Assembly (NCBI RefSeq): GCF_000403355.2
Contig: NZ_KE159646.1
Span: 266,424-330,423, forward strand
Reading direction: 5' to 3'
Source: Adlercreutzia caecimuris B7
Lineage (GTDB): Bacteria > Actinomycetota > Coriobacteriia > Coriobacteriales > Eggerthellaceae
Length of the DNA stretch: 64,000 nucleotides
The position numbers were made by a program, and so were the translations under genes. Shown here piece by piece: positions 46,443 to 54,713 of the stretch (position 1 is its first letter; each line of letters opens with the position of its first letter). The notes under the pieces are model-generated. The model searched no databases. It was not told the DNA's origin and was given only the letters and a program-made list of their open reading frames with translations.

Positions 46443-47342
46443 ATGACCAGCCGTATTACCATATCCAACAACTTCATGTTCGGACGCGTGCTCTGCCGCG
46501 AGGATATTTGCCGGGGCTTTTTAGAGCGCGTCCTCGGTACCGAAGTGGGTTCCATCTCCTATCTCAATCGGGAACAGGTGCTCCAGCCCGCCGCGGCATC
46601 CCGCGGGGTGCGGCTCGATGTGTACGCTGAGACGGCCTTGGGCGTCATCGATGTGGAGATGCAGGCCAATCCCCATGCCGATTTGGGGCGCCGTCTGCGC
46701 TACTATCAAGCGAGCATCGATTCCGGGCTGCTCGACCAGGGCTCGTCGTGGAGGGATTTGCGCGACAGCTACATCATCTTTGCCTGTGATTTCGACTGGC
46801 CCGGCGCAGGCCTTCCCGTGTACACCTTCGACCGTCTCTGCCGGGAGAATCCAGCCCTTGCGGCCCAAACCGGCTCCACGTGGGTGGTGCTGAACGCACG
46901 GGCCGCCGCTGCCGCGCCCAATGAGGGGCTGCGTAATCTGCTAGAATATATTCAAAGAGGCTCCGTAGCGCCAGATGACAAGCTCGTGAGCGCCATGGAC
47001 GCCGCAGTTTCCACGGCCAATGAGGATAGAGAGTGGGTGGCCTCCGTGATGACCGTAAGAGATTTGCTGGAAGAAGCCCGCGCTGATGCCATCGCCGAAG
47101 GCTTGGCAGAAGGCCGTGCCGAGGGTATTGCCGAGGGCCGCGAGGAAGGCCTGGCGGAGGGCCGCGCCGAGGGCCGCGCTGAGGGTCGTGCCGAGGGCCG
47201 CGCTGAGGGTCGTGCCGAGGGCGTTGCCAGGATGGCTGCTCTTGCGGCCAAGCTGGCAGAAGATGGCCGCGCTGAAGACGTCCTTTCCGTTATGGCTGAC
47301 CCTGTGGCGGTTGAGAATCTTCTTCGAGAATACAGGTTGTAA
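46443..47342 (+). CDS. Rpn-family PD-(D/E)XK nuclease/transposase-like protein
   Basis: The 299-residue protein belongs to the Rpn/PDDEXK family of recombination-promoting nucleases: ISNNFMFGRVL at the start, the nuclease core RLDVYAE (Asp59) and VIDVEMQ (Glu72, Gln74), and YYQASIDSGLLDQG. The C-terminal helix (about 217-262) is a run of AEGR tetrapeptides coded by a 12-bp tandem repeat, followed by MAALAAKLAEDGRAEDVLSVM. It has its own strong promoter and AGGAAAGGGGG ribosome site. In other bacteria Rpn proteins stimulate RecA-independent recombination; function here is unproven. Confidence 0.85.
   Translation: MTSRITISNNFMFGRVLCREDICRGFLERVLGTEVGSISYLNREQVLQPAAASRGVRLDVYAETALGVIDVEMQANPHADLGRRLRYYQASIDSGLLDQGSSWRDLRDSYIIFACDFDWPGAGLPVYTFDRLCRENPALAAQTGSTWVVLNARAAAAAPNEGLRNLLEYIQRGSVAPDDKLVSAMDAAVSTANEDREWVASVMTVRDLLEEARADAIAEGLAEGRAEGIAEGREEGLAEGRAEGRAEGRAEGRAEGRAEGVARMAALAAKLAEDGRAEDVLSVMADPVAVENLLREYRL
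47092..47228 (+). repeat. 12-bp tandem repeat in the Rpn-like gene
   Basis: About eleven tandem units of the type GCCGAGGGCCGC or GCTGAGGGTCGT encode (A/L)EGR/I tetrapeptides. Units vary mainly at third positions, the last ones being nearly identical pairs. Copy number could change by slippage without breaking the frame. Confidence 0.85.
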
Positions 47343-47459
47343 GCGGCGGCTTGCTGTGACGGGTTCGTGACAGGGGTGGCGCTCGGGCGCCCCTGCGCGG
47401 AGGCAATGGTAGAATCCCAACCAAAAGTTGTAAGGTCAACATTGACGAAGGGATTTTCC

Positions 47460-47768
47460 ATGGGCATCTTCAAGGACGAGAACGGCCGCAGCTACGGCGA
47501 CTGGACGCACCGCGGCCAGGGGCGCACCCGCGAGCAGGCCAACGAGATCGTCACCACCGACGACGAGAAGAAGTGGTACGAGCAGACCTTCTGGATCATC
47601 TTCTTCCTCGTGATCTTCTGGCCTGTGGGGCTCGTGCTGATGTGGCGCGGCTCCTGCACCTGGCATGTAGCGGTGAAGGTTGTCGTGACCGTTGTGCTTC
47701 TGGGTGTTGTGGTGCTGTCCTACCAGATGTCCCAGGCGGTTTTGGCCGCGCAAGGGACGCTCGGCTAG
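47460..47768 (+). CDS. Small membrane protein with two helices
   Basis: The 102-residue protein has a polar N-terminus of ~40 residues (DENGRSYGDWTHRGQGRTREQ) and then two hydrophobic helices (FWIIFFLVIFWPVGLVLMW and VKVVVTVVLLGVVVLSYQM). No family is recognised. ATG 47460 follows GAAGGGATTTTCC. Its TAG stop lies within the 6-bp target of the IS element next door, but the target duplication restores the stop, so the gene is intact. Confidence 0.75.
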   Translation: MGIFKDENGRSYGDWTHRGQGRTREQANEIVTTDDEKKWYEQTFWIIFFLVIFWPVGLVLMWRGSCTWHVAVKVVVTVVLLGVVVLSYQMSQAVLAAQGTLG

Positions 47769-48736
47769 GTGTTGTGTGCCAATAGGTTGTTTACGCCGAC
47801 GATGCGCGACATGGGCGGCAGGCCCCCGCAGGCGCTGTGCGGCCTGTCCCAATTATAATGCTCGATGAAGGCGGGGAGGGCGGCGCCCCTCCCCGCCTCG
47901 CTCTCCCACGCCCTGCCGTACTGCCACTCCTGGGCGAGCGTGCGGTTCATGCGCTCGACCTTGCCGTTCTGCCAGGGGCTGAAGGGCCTCGTGTAGACGT
48001 GGCGGACCCCGCGCCCCTCGAGCAGCGCGTTGAACTCGCCGCTGCGGTAGCCCGGCCCGTTGTCGGTCATCACGCGCTCGACCGAGACGCCCATCTCCCC
48101 GAAGAAGCCCAGGCAGCGGCCCATGAAGGCCGCGCAGGTGCCCTTGCGCTCGTCGGGCAGCAGCTCGGCGTAGGCCACGCGGCTGAAGTCGTCGACGGCG
48201 ACGTGCAGGCACGCCGTGCCCGCCCCCGGCCTCGGCCGGCCGGCGCGGCCGCGCGCCCGCCAGCCCCCGCCGTCGGGGACGCGGGCCACCTTCTTGACGT
48301 CGACGTGCAGCAGCTCGCCGGGGGCCTCGCGCTCGTAGCGCACCGGCGTCGCGGGGCCGCGGCGCCGGACCTCGCCGGTCACACGGTCGACGTCGGCGAG
48401 GCGCGGCATCCCGCGGCGGGCCACTATCCTGGCGCAGGTGCGGGCGGGGACGCCGGTGGCCGCCGCCAGCGCGAGCGGCGCGAGCAGCATGGACGCGCGG
48501 GCCTCGGCGACGCGCTCCTCGGCGTCGGGCGGCGTGAGCCTGGCGAGCCTGCGCGGCCGGCTGCTGCGGTCCGCCAGCCCCTCGCCGCGCCGGCTGCGGC
48601 GCAGCCACTTGCACGCGGTCTGGCGGCTGACGCCCATCTGGCGGGCGGCGTCGGCCACGCCGACGCCGGATTCTATGCGGGAAACGAGGGTTTCCCGCCC
48701 CCTCGGGGTCAGCTTTGCGTTAGGATGCGATGGCAT
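47765..48736 (-). CDS. IS481-family transposase
   Basis: The 323-residue DDE transposase has an N-terminal HTH (RIESGVGVADAARQMGVSRQTACKWLRRSR) and an integrase core with HVDVKKV, DDFSRVAYAELLPDE, TDNGPGYRS and KVERMNRTLAQEW. Those give the D-D-E triad. ATG 48736 has GAAGGGGGG upstream. The last Thr codon and the stop use bases of the target site: the TAG at 47765-47767 comes from host DNA. The gene appears full length. Confidence 0.93.
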   Translation of the reverse strand: MPSHPNAKLTPRGRETLVSRIESGVGVADAARQMGVSRQTACKWLRRSRRGEGLADRSSRPRRLARLTPPDAEERVAEARASMLLAPLALAAATGVPARTCARIVARRGMPRLADVDRVTGEVRRRGPATPVRYEREAPGELLHVDVKKVARVPDGGGWRARGRAGRPRPGAGTACLHVAVDDFSRVAYAELLPDERKGTCAAFMGRCLGFFGEMGVSVERVMTDNGPGYRSGEFNALLEGRGVRHVYTRPFSPWQNGKVERMNRTLAQEWQYGRAWESEAGRGAALPAFIEHYNWDRPHSACGGLPPMSRIVGVNNLLAHNT

Positions 48737-48835
48737 GGGAGGCCCCCTTCGCTGCGAATCTAGACAACTCACAGCTTGGCGGAGGCCTCCCTATTTGTCG
48801 CCACCCGGATGTAAACAACGTCTTGGCACTAAACA
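47770..48835. mobile_element. Complete IS481-type insertion sequence
   Basis: Terminal inverted repeats 47770-47794 and 48811-48835 match at 21 of 25 positions, starting TGTT and ending AACA. The flanks 47764-47769 and 48836-48841 are both GCTAGG, a 6-bp target duplication. The element is 1066 bp with one transposase gene. Intact ends and an exact duplication suggest a recent insertion between the small membrane gene and repeat copy F. Confidence 0.92.
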
Positions 48836-48851
48836 GCTAGGTGGCGGCGTA

Positions 48852-48963
48852 GAGAGAGTGCGGGGCTCTCTGACCGAGTGAGCTTCGCAGCGACGGGAAG
48901 TGTCCGGTGGGCATTTCCGCAAATCGAGGTCTGTTTGGGCGAATCAGAATGCCGCGCATATCC
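48852..48963. repeat. Nested palindromic repeat, copy F (degenerate)
   Basis: The interior CCGAGTGAGCTTCGCAGCGA and the GGGAAGTGTCC-GGT-GGGCATTTCC stem match copy E with several changes; the right side is AAATCGAGGTCTGTTTGGGC. The outer arms pair only partly. It is preceded by GGCGTAGAG as in copies C and E. The IS element inserted about ten bases upstream. Confidence 0.65.
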
Positions 48964-48997
48964 AACTTCGAGGACTCGTCGCAACGTTTCCCCTGAT

Positions 48998-49036
48998 GAA
49001 AGCCTGCCATCGACCTTCGCGATGGCGGGCTTTCCC
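48998..49036 (+). terminator. Terminator between copy F and the CoA ligase
   Basis: GAAAGCCTGCCATCG and CGATGGCGGGCTTTC form a 15-bp stem with a short loop, followed by CCTATT. Before IS insertion it probably ended the small membrane gene's transcript. Confidence 0.7.
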
Positions 49037-49158
49037 TATTCTGTATGCGTTTTGCCCTTGCTCGGCGCCGTGGCTTCGGGCATCATACTGACCCACGCAA
49101 AAGAGGCGAGGAGACGCTGGGTCTCCCGCATTCCAGGAGACCGGAACAAGGAGCAGTG

Positions 49159-50499
49159 ATGGCGAAGAAGAACATCCCCTACGATCAGAAGTACTACGAT
49201 CCCGAGATCGAGTGCATGCCGCGGCCCGAGCTGGAAGCCATGCAGCTGGAGCGTTTGCAGGAGATGGTGGCCTACGCCTACGAGAACACCGTCTGGTACA
49301 AGCGCTCCTTCGACGAGGCCGGCGTCGCGCCTACCGACATCAAGACCCTGAAGGACCTGGAGAAGTTCCCCTTCGTGGACAAGAAGACCGAGCGCGAGAC
49401 CCAGCACGTGGGCTCGTTCTTCGGCGAGATGTGCTCGGTGCCCGAAGAGGAGGTCATCTTCATGGCCACCTCGTCCGGCTCCACGGGCGTGCCCACGGTG
49501 AGCCCCTTTACCCAGGAGGACTTCGACCTGTGGCAGGACACCGAGGCGCGCCTGTTCTGGCAGGCCGGCATGCGCCCCACCGACCGCTACGTGCACGGCC
49601 TGAACTTCGCCCTCTACGTGGGCGGCCCCGACGTCATCGGCGCCCAGCGTCTGGGGGCTCTGGCCATCTGGGTGGGCGCGGTGCCCTCCGATCGCCTCAT
49701 CTTCGTGCTGCAGCAGTACCAGCCCACGGTGATCTGGACGAGCCCGTCCTACGCCTGGACGCTGGGCGAGAAGATCAAGGAGAAGGGGCTCGACCCGCGC
49801 CGCGACTTCTCCATCCACACCATCATCGTGGCCGGCGAGCCGGGCGGCTCCATCAAGAGCACCCGCGAGGCCATCGAGAACCTGTGGGACGCGAAGGTGG
49901 TGGACTTCTTCGGGCTGTCCGACATCTACGGCGCCTGCGCGGCGGCCTGCGAGGCCCACGACGGCCTGCATATCGTGGAGGACCAGATCCTCGTGGAGAC
50001 GGTGGACCCGGCCACCGGCGAGGTGCTTGAACCCGGCGAGGTGGGCGAGCTGGTGTACACCACCCTCATGAAGAAGGCCCGCCCCATGATCCGCTTCCGC
50101 ACCGGAGACATCGGATACGTGTCCAACGAGCAGTGCACCTGCGGGCGCACCCTGGCCCGCATCCACATCACCGGCCGCAAGGACGAGATGTTCATCGTGG
50201 GCGCCGTGAACGTGTTCCCCTCCGATGTGGAGTACGTGGTGCGCGCCGAGGTGGGGCTGACGGGTGAGTACCTCATCCGCGTCTACGACGAGAACTTCTC
50301 CACCCGCTACGAGGTGAGCGTGGAGCGAGCCCAGGGGTCCGACGAGCCCTTCGACGCCGTGGCCGCCCGCGTGTCGGCGGCGCTGAAGGCCCATACCGGC
50401 GTGAAGCCGGCCAAGGTGCTCGTCTACGACGCCGGCAAGCTGGGCACCTCCTCCGAGCACAAGGCCAGCCGCTTCATCGACGAGCGCAAGGGCGCCTAG
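49159..50499 (+). CDS. Phenylacetate-CoA ligase family protein
   Basis: The 446-residue PaaK-type adenylate-forming enzyme joins an aryl acid to CoA. Its ATP loop is TSSGSTGVPT; IIVAGEPGG, FFGLSDIYG, and RFRTGDIGYV with RITGRKDEM-like ITGRKDEM follow, and the C-terminal domain ends GTSSEHKASRFIDERK. ACAAGGAGCAG precedes ATG 49159; a longer frame upstream crosses the terminator. It is followed by a LysR effector-domain gene and the 2-oxoacid oxidoreductase operon, which suggests a pathway for aromatic amino-acid degradation with aryl-CoA formation. Confidence 0.92.
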   Translation: MAKKNIPYDQKYYDPEIECMPRPELEAMQLERLQEMVAYAYENTVWYKRSFDEAGVAPTDIKTLKDLEKFPFVDKKTERETQHVGSFFGEMCSVPEEEVIFMATSSGSTGVPTVSPFTQEDFDLWQDTEARLFWQAGMRPTDRYVHGLNFALYVGGPDVIGAQRLGALAIWVGAVPSDRLIFVLQQYQPTVIWTSPSYAWTLGEKIKEKGLDPRRDFSIHTIIVAGEPGGSIKSTREAIENLWDAKVVDFFGLSDIYGACAAACEAHDGLHIVEDQILVETVDPATGEVLEPGEVGELVYTTLMKKARPMIRFRTGDIGYVSNEQCTCGRTLARIHITGRKDEMFIVGAVNVFPSDVEYVVRAEVGLTGEYLIRVYDENFSTRYEVSVERAQGSDEPFDAVAARVSAALKAHTGVKPAKVLVYDAGKLGTSSEHKASRFIDERKGA

Positions 50500-50593
50500 G
50501 GCCCGAAGTTCCTCGTTGCACTTGATGGCCGCGCGCCGCCCTCCAGCCGTGCGCGGCCCGCTATAATGCGGATAACCGATAGAAGGGAACCCC

Positions 50594-51250
50594 ATGACCG
50601 CTTTCGACTTCTCCATCTCTGGGCAGCACTACCTGTTCGACGTGCAGTCCTTCGCCCACACCATCCTGGCCGCCGGCGGCGATAGCTATTCCTACGCCCT
50701 GCGCGACCGCACCACCCAGGGGGTCATCGATGACGTGGCCTCGGGCACCTCCGAGCTGGGCGTGGTCATGCTGACCTCGGCCACCGAGGCGGCGCTCGAC
50801 GAGGCCTTCACCGAGGCGGGGCTCACCTTCCACGAGCTGGCTGCCTCGGCGCCGCTGGTGGCCCTGCCGTCGAGCCATCCGCTCGTGAACGCCAAAAAGC
50901 TCAGCTTGGAGCAGCTGGCCGATTACCCCTATGTGTATTTCGACCAGGGCGAGGGCGCTCCCATCGCCTTTTACGAGGAGGCCCTGTCCGACGTGCCCCG
51001 GGCCAAGAAGGTGGCCTGCACCGACCGCGCGTCGCTCACCGAGCTCATCATGGCCATCAACGGCTATACGGTGACGAGCGGCATTTTGGTGGGCATCACC
51101 GACGGTAGCGCGCTCACGACCATTCCGCTGGAAACCGATGTGGTGCTGCATCTGGGCTATGTGTCTGCCGACAATCGCGACCTGTCGGTCATGGGGGAGC
51201 GCTTCGTCACCCATCTCGCGCGCAGCCTGGACTACTATGCGAATAAATAG
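50594..51250 (+). CDS. LysR-type substrate-binding domain protein without a DNA-binding domain
   Basis: The 218-residue protein matches only the effector half of LysR regulators: DVASGTSELGVVMLTSATEAALDEAF, ASAPLVALPSSHPLVNAKKLSLEQLADYPYVYFDQG, and a C-terminal GILVGITDGSALTTIPLE. No helix-turn-helix precedes it; the ATG has AGAAGGGAA upstream and a TATAAT box at about 50562. It could sense an aromatic ligand and act through another protein, or be a domain remnant still in frame. Confidence 0.8.
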   Translation: MTAFDFSISGQHYLFDVQSFAHTILAAGGDSYSYALRDRTTQGVIDDVASGTSELGVVMLTSATEAALDEAFTEAGLTFHELAASAPLVALPSSHPLVNAKKLSLEQLADYPYVYFDQGEGAPIAFYEEALSDVPRAKKVACTDRASLTELIMAINGYTVTSGILVGITDGSALTTIPLETDVVLHLGYVSADNRDLSVMGERFVTHLARSLDYYANK

Positions 51251-51322
51251 TCGCGAGGGATAACGAGAGAGATGCAAGGGCGGCCGTTACGGTCGCCCTT
51301 CGGTATTGAGAGAGGGATGCCC

Positions 51323-51955
51323 ATGCTGGAAGTCATTTGGCACGCGCGGGGCGGCCAGGGGGCCTTTACGGCGGCCCGGTGCCTGGGCGCCGCGGCGGCC
51401 CTGTCGGCTGGGGCGTGTGCCCTGGCCTTCCCGACCTTTGGACCGGAACGGAGAGGCGCCCCCATGCGCGCGTTCACGAAGATCGATGGGGCGCCTATCG
51501 GCGACCGCAGCGTCGTGGCCCGGGCGGGCATCGTGGTGTACCTGGACGAGACGCTGCTGGATGGCAGCTGGGATGCCGAGCTGGCCGACGGCGGCCTCAT
51601 GCTGCTGAACACGCGCCGCGCGGTGGACGACCCGCGCGTGGTGGCCATCGACGCCGACGGCATCTCGGCGGCCGTGCTGGGACGACCCATTCCCAACACG
51701 GTGTTTTTGGGCGCCATTCCGGCCCTCTGCGACGCGGTTAGCTTGGAAGACGTGCACGAGGGCATTCGCGCCACCATGCCCGCGCGGCTGCATGAGAAGA
51801 ACGTGCGCATCGTGGATGCTGCCTTCGAGGCGCTGGCGTCCCGGCCCGACTTGCCCCACCTGGGCGGCCTCGGTCAGCGCGGGGGTGACTCGGGCACGGG
51901 CCTGTTCGATTTGGCGGCTGCGGTGCTGCTTGAGGGAGAGGGGAGCGAGGCATGA
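51323..51955 (+). CDS. 2-oxoacid:acceptor oxidoreductase subunit gamma
   Basis: The 210-residue POR/VOR gamma subunit begins WHARGGQGAFTAARCLGAAA (family RGGQG motif) and continues with FGPERRGAPMRAFTKID. These subunits help bind CoA and the other chains. ATG 51323 was chosen with GAGAGGG six bases upstream; ATG 51317 is directly against that site. It starts a four-gene operon with overlapping ends (gamma, delta, alpha, beta). Confidence 0.9.
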   Translation: MLEVIWHARGGQGAFTAARCLGAAAALSAGACALAFPTFGPERRGAPMRAFTKIDGAPIGDRSVVARAGIVVYLDETLLDGSWDAELADGGLMLLNTRRAVDDPRVVAIDADGISAAVLGRPIPNTVFLGAIPALCDAVSLEDVHEGIRATMPARLHEKNVRIVDAAFEALASRPDLPHLGGLGQRGGDSGTGLFDLAAAVLLEGEGSEA

Positions 51956-52437
51956 CCGATCGGAAGTTCACGCCCCATCTGCGGGAGGGTCTGGGGGCGC
52001 GGCCCGAGGAGTTCGCCCGCTCCACCTGCTTTGAGGGCGGTTACCTCACCTCGGTGAACGCCGGCTGGCGCAGCCTGCGGCCCTTGATCGACCCGGTGCA
52101 GTGCACGCTGTGCCTCAACTGCTATATGTACTGCCCCGACGGCACCATCTTCAAGGTGCGCGACGGCGAGGGCGTCTGCGCGGCGCTTGCCATCGACTAC
52201 GATTTCTGCAAGGGCTGCGGCGTGTGTGCGAAGGTGTGCCCCGTGCCCTGCATCGCCATGGTGGACGAGCGCGGCGACGGGGAAGTGGCGGCGGGGATCT
52301 CGGGCGTCTCGACCGAGCGAGTTTTGCAGCGACGGGAGCAGGGCCTCATGTCCTGTTCCCCAAAGCGAGGACTGTCTGAGCGAATCGAAATGTCCGAGAC
52401 CCCCGCTCGGAAAGATGCAGAAGGAGGTGCGGCATGA
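51952..52437 (+). CDS. 2-oxoacid:acceptor oxidoreductase subunit delta (2x 4Fe-4S ferredoxin)
   Basis: The 161-residue protein carries two 4Fe-4S motifs, CTLCLNCYMYCP near 61-72 and CKGCGVCAKVCP near 86-97, with PVPCIAMV after. It passes electrons from the TPP site to ferredoxin. The last ~45 residues come from repeat copy G (52291-52406) and are not typical of the family; the normal protein would end near residue 112. It overlaps both neighbours by four bases. Confidence 0.9.
   Translation: MTDRKFTPHLREGLGARPEEFARSTCFEGGYLTSVNAGWRSLRPLIDPVQCTLCLNCYMYCPDGTIFKVRDGEGVCAALAIDYDFCKGCGVCAKVCPVPCIAMVDERGDGEVAAGISGVSTERVLQRREQGLMSCSPKRGLSERIEMSETPARKDAEGGAA
52291..52406. repeat. Nested palindromic repeat, copy G (inside a gene end)
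   Basis: The outer arms 52291-52312 and 52385-52406 match at about 17-18 of 22 positions. The interior CCGAGCGAGTTTTGCAGCGA and AAAGCGAGGACTGTCTGAGC match copies C and E; the inner hairpin centres on GAGCAGG and CCTGTTC. It lies in frame within the delta subunit gene and keeps the reading frame open into the alpha subunit start. Confidence 0.8.
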
Positions 52438-53627
52438 GGAAATTCCTCTCGGGCAACGAGGCCTTCGCCGAGGGCGTGCGCCTGGCGCGGCCCCAGGTGA
52501 TATCGGCCTATCCCATCACGCCCCAGACCACGGTGGTGGAGGCCTTGGCCACCATGGTGGAAGAGGACAGCCTTGCCTGCGAGTACCTGCACGTGGAAAG
52601 CGAGCACACCGCGCTGGCAGCGGCCATGGGGGCATCGGCTACGGGCGCGCGCACGTTCACGGCCACCTCGTCCCAGGGCCTGCTGTACATGGCCGAGTGC
52701 CTCACCTACGCCTCGGGCGGGCGGTTTCCCATCGTGATGATGAACGCGAATCGTGCCCTGGCGCTACCGTGGAACATCTACGGAGACCAGCGCGACTCCC
52801 TTTCGCTTCTGGATCACGGCTGGATCCAGGTGTATGCCGAGAACAACCAGGAGGCGCTCGATCTGGCGCTCATGGCCTACGCCGTGGCCGAGGACGAGCG
52901 CGTGAGCCTGCCGGTGATGGTGAACGTGGACGGCTTCGCTCTCACCCACACCTACGAGTCGGTGGAGGTGCCTGAGGCCCAGGCTGCCGACGCCTTCCTG
53001 CCGCCTTACCGCACGGCCAATCGCTTCGATTTCGGGCATCCCGTGAGCATCGGCTATTCAGCCGGCCCCGAGTTCAACCGCTACTACCAGTACTGGCACC
53101 ACCGCGACATGCTGGCCGCCGAGACGGTGGTGGAAGAGGTGGAGGCCCGCTTCGCCGCCACCTGCGGGCGCCGGTACCCGGGCCTTGTGGACGCCTACCG
53201 CTGCGGGGACGCCGATTTGGTGCTGGTCACCTTGGGCTCGGCAGCCGGCATCGCCCGCGATGTGGCCGACGAGCTGCGGGCGGCGGGCACGCGAGCCGGC
53301 GTGCTGCGCATCCGCTACCTGCGCCCGGTGCCCGGCCGCCAGCTGGCCGAGGCCCTGGCCGGGGTAGCGGCCGTGGGCGTGCTGGAGAAGGACATCTCCT
53401 TCGGCGGCGACGGCGGCGCGGTGTTCTCCACCGTGCTGGCCGCCTGTGCCCGCCGCGGCGTGGCCCGGCCGGCCCTGAATTTCATCGGGGGCCTGGGCGG
53501 CGCCGATATTTCCCGCGACCAGGTGCGGGCCTGCTTCGCCGATCTGGAGCGCTTGGCAGCCGGCCAGGGCGAGGCCGGCCGGGTCGTGTTCCTGGGCATT
53601 GACGACGAGGAAGGGGGCCTGCGATGA
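52434..53627 (+). CDS. 2-oxoacid:acceptor oxidoreductase subunit alpha
   Basis: The 397-residue POR alpha chain opens KFLSGNEAFAEGVRLARPQVISAYPITPQTTVVEALA (family start), then LHVESEHTALAAAMGASATGARTFTATSSQGL and GDQRDSLSLLD. It binds the 2-oxoacid. The ATG overlaps the delta stop and AAGGAGGTG lies upstream. The gene is part of a pyruvate/branched-chain/aryl-pyruvate ferredoxin oxidoreductase; the neighbouring CoA ligase makes an aryl-pyruvate substrate plausible. Confidence 0.93.
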   Translation: MRKFLSGNEAFAEGVRLARPQVISAYPITPQTTVVEALATMVEEDSLACEYLHVESEHTALAAAMGASATGARTFTATSSQGLLYMAECLTYASGGRFPIVMMNANRALALPWNIYGDQRDSLSLLDHGWIQVYAENNQEALDLALMAYAVAEDERVSLPVMVNVDGFALTHTYESVEVPEAQAADAFLPPYRTANRFDFGHPVSIGYSAGPEFNRYYQYWHHRDMLAAETVVEEVEARFAATCGRRYPGLVDAYRCGDADLVLVTLGSAAGIARDVADELRAAGTRAGVLRIRYLRPVPGRQLAEALAGVAAVGVLEKDISFGGDGGAVFSTVLAACARRGVARPALNFIGGLGGADISRDQVRACFADLERLAAGQGEAGRVVFLGIDDEEGGLR

Positions 53628-54541
53628 CCGTGAACGCGCGCAACATCACCGATGAGGAGTTCTTCTACGGCCACAAGGCCTGCCCCGGCTGCGGCGGTGC
53701 GCTCGTGGTGCGCCAGGTGCTGAAGGTGCTCGGGCCCCATGCGGTGAGCGCCCTGCCCGCCGGATGCATGAGCGCCGTGGGCTTCAACTTCCCCCAGCTG
53801 GCCTTCGGCAACAACGCCATGATCACCCCCTTCGCCGCCACGGCCGCGGTGCTCTCGGGCATTCGGGCCGGGCTTGCGGCCCAGGGGACGGCGCCCGACG
53901 ACTGCACTGTGGTGGGCTTTGCCGGCGACGGCGGCACGGCCGACATCGGCCTGCAGGCCCTGTCGGGGGCCATCGACCGCAACGACGATGTGCTCTACAT
54001 CTGCTACGACAACGAGGCCTATATGAACACGGGCATCCAGAAGTCGGGACTCACCCCCTTCGGTGCCTCCACGACGACCACGCCCGCCGGCGCGCGCGAG
54101 CACGGCTGCCTCACGCAGAAGAAGAGCCTGTTCGATATTGTGGCGGCCCACGGCATTCCCTACGCCGCCACGGCCTCGGTGGGCTATCTGAGTGATTTCT
54201 TGAAGAAGGTGGAGCGGGCCCGCGATGTGCGCGGCACCCGGTTCATCCACGTGGTGGCGCCCTGTCCGGTGGGCTGGGGCTTTCCCTCGGAGGACATGGT
54301 GGACGTGGCCAAGGAGGTCGTGGACACGGGCCTGTGGTACCTCGCCGAGTACGAGGGCCCGGCGCTGTCGGGAGTGCCCGGGGGCGCCTTCCGCCTGAAC
54401 CGCAATCCCAAGGCGTTCAAGCCCATCGAGCCCTACCTGCGCCGCCAGGGCCGCTTCCGCGCCGATGACGAGGCCGACTTGGCCGCCATCGAGGCCGCCC
54501 GCGACGAGCGCTGGGCCTATATGCGCGAGCGATGGGCATAG
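53624..54541 (+). CDS. 2-oxoacid:acceptor oxidoreductase subunit beta
   Basis: The 305-residue TPP-binding chain has CPGCGGALVVRQ at 23-34 with cluster cysteines, and the TPP motif GFAGDGGTADIGLQALSGAIDRNDDVLYICYDNEAYMNTG. The ATG overlaps the alpha stop. It decarboxylates the 2-oxoacid and passes electrons to the delta ferredoxin. A terminator-like hairpin and tRNA-Arg follow. Confidence 0.94.
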   Translation: MTVNARNITDEEFFYGHKACPGCGGALVVRQVLKVLGPHAVSALPAGCMSAVGFNFPQLAFGNNAMITPFAATAAVLSGIRAGLAAQGTAPDDCTVVGFAGDGGTADIGLQALSGAIDRNDDVLYICYDNEAYMNTGIQKSGLTPFGASTTTTPAGAREHGCLTQKKSLFDIVAAHGIPYAATASVGYLSDFLKKVERARDVRGTRFIHVVAPCPVGWGFPSEDMVDVAKEVVDTGLWYLAEYEGPALSGVPGGAFRLNRNPKAFKPIEPYLRRQGRFRADDEADLAAIEAARDERWAYMRERWA

Positions 54542-54570
54542 CGGGCAGGTTGCGCTATAATAGGCAACCT

Positions 54571-54592
54571 GCCGAGGTGGCTCGGCGTTTTT
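54571..54592 (+). terminator. Terminator after the 2-oxoacid oxidoreductase operon, directly before tRNA-Arg
   Basis: GCCGAG (54571-54576) pairs with CTCGGC (54581-54586), followed by GTTTTT ending at 54592, one base before the tRNA. Immediately upstream TATAAT at 54556-54561 lies in the loop of a perfect 10-bp palindrome (54544-54553 with 54564-54573). Confidence 0.7.
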
Positions 54593-54668
<76 letters not shown>

Positions 54669-54675
54669 GAAACAA

Positions 54676-54705
54676 GAAGGCCGGGGTCGCTGACCTCGGC
54701 CTTTC
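54676..54705. terminator. Shared terminator between convergent tRNA genes
   Basis: GAAGGCCGGGGT and ACCTCGGCCTTTC form a stem with a G-U pair and a short loop, with TTTC on the right and, on the minus strand, CTTC/TTGTT. It lies between tRNA-Arg (plus) and tRNA-Gly (minus). Confidence 0.65.
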
Positions 54706-54713
54706 GAATGCTC

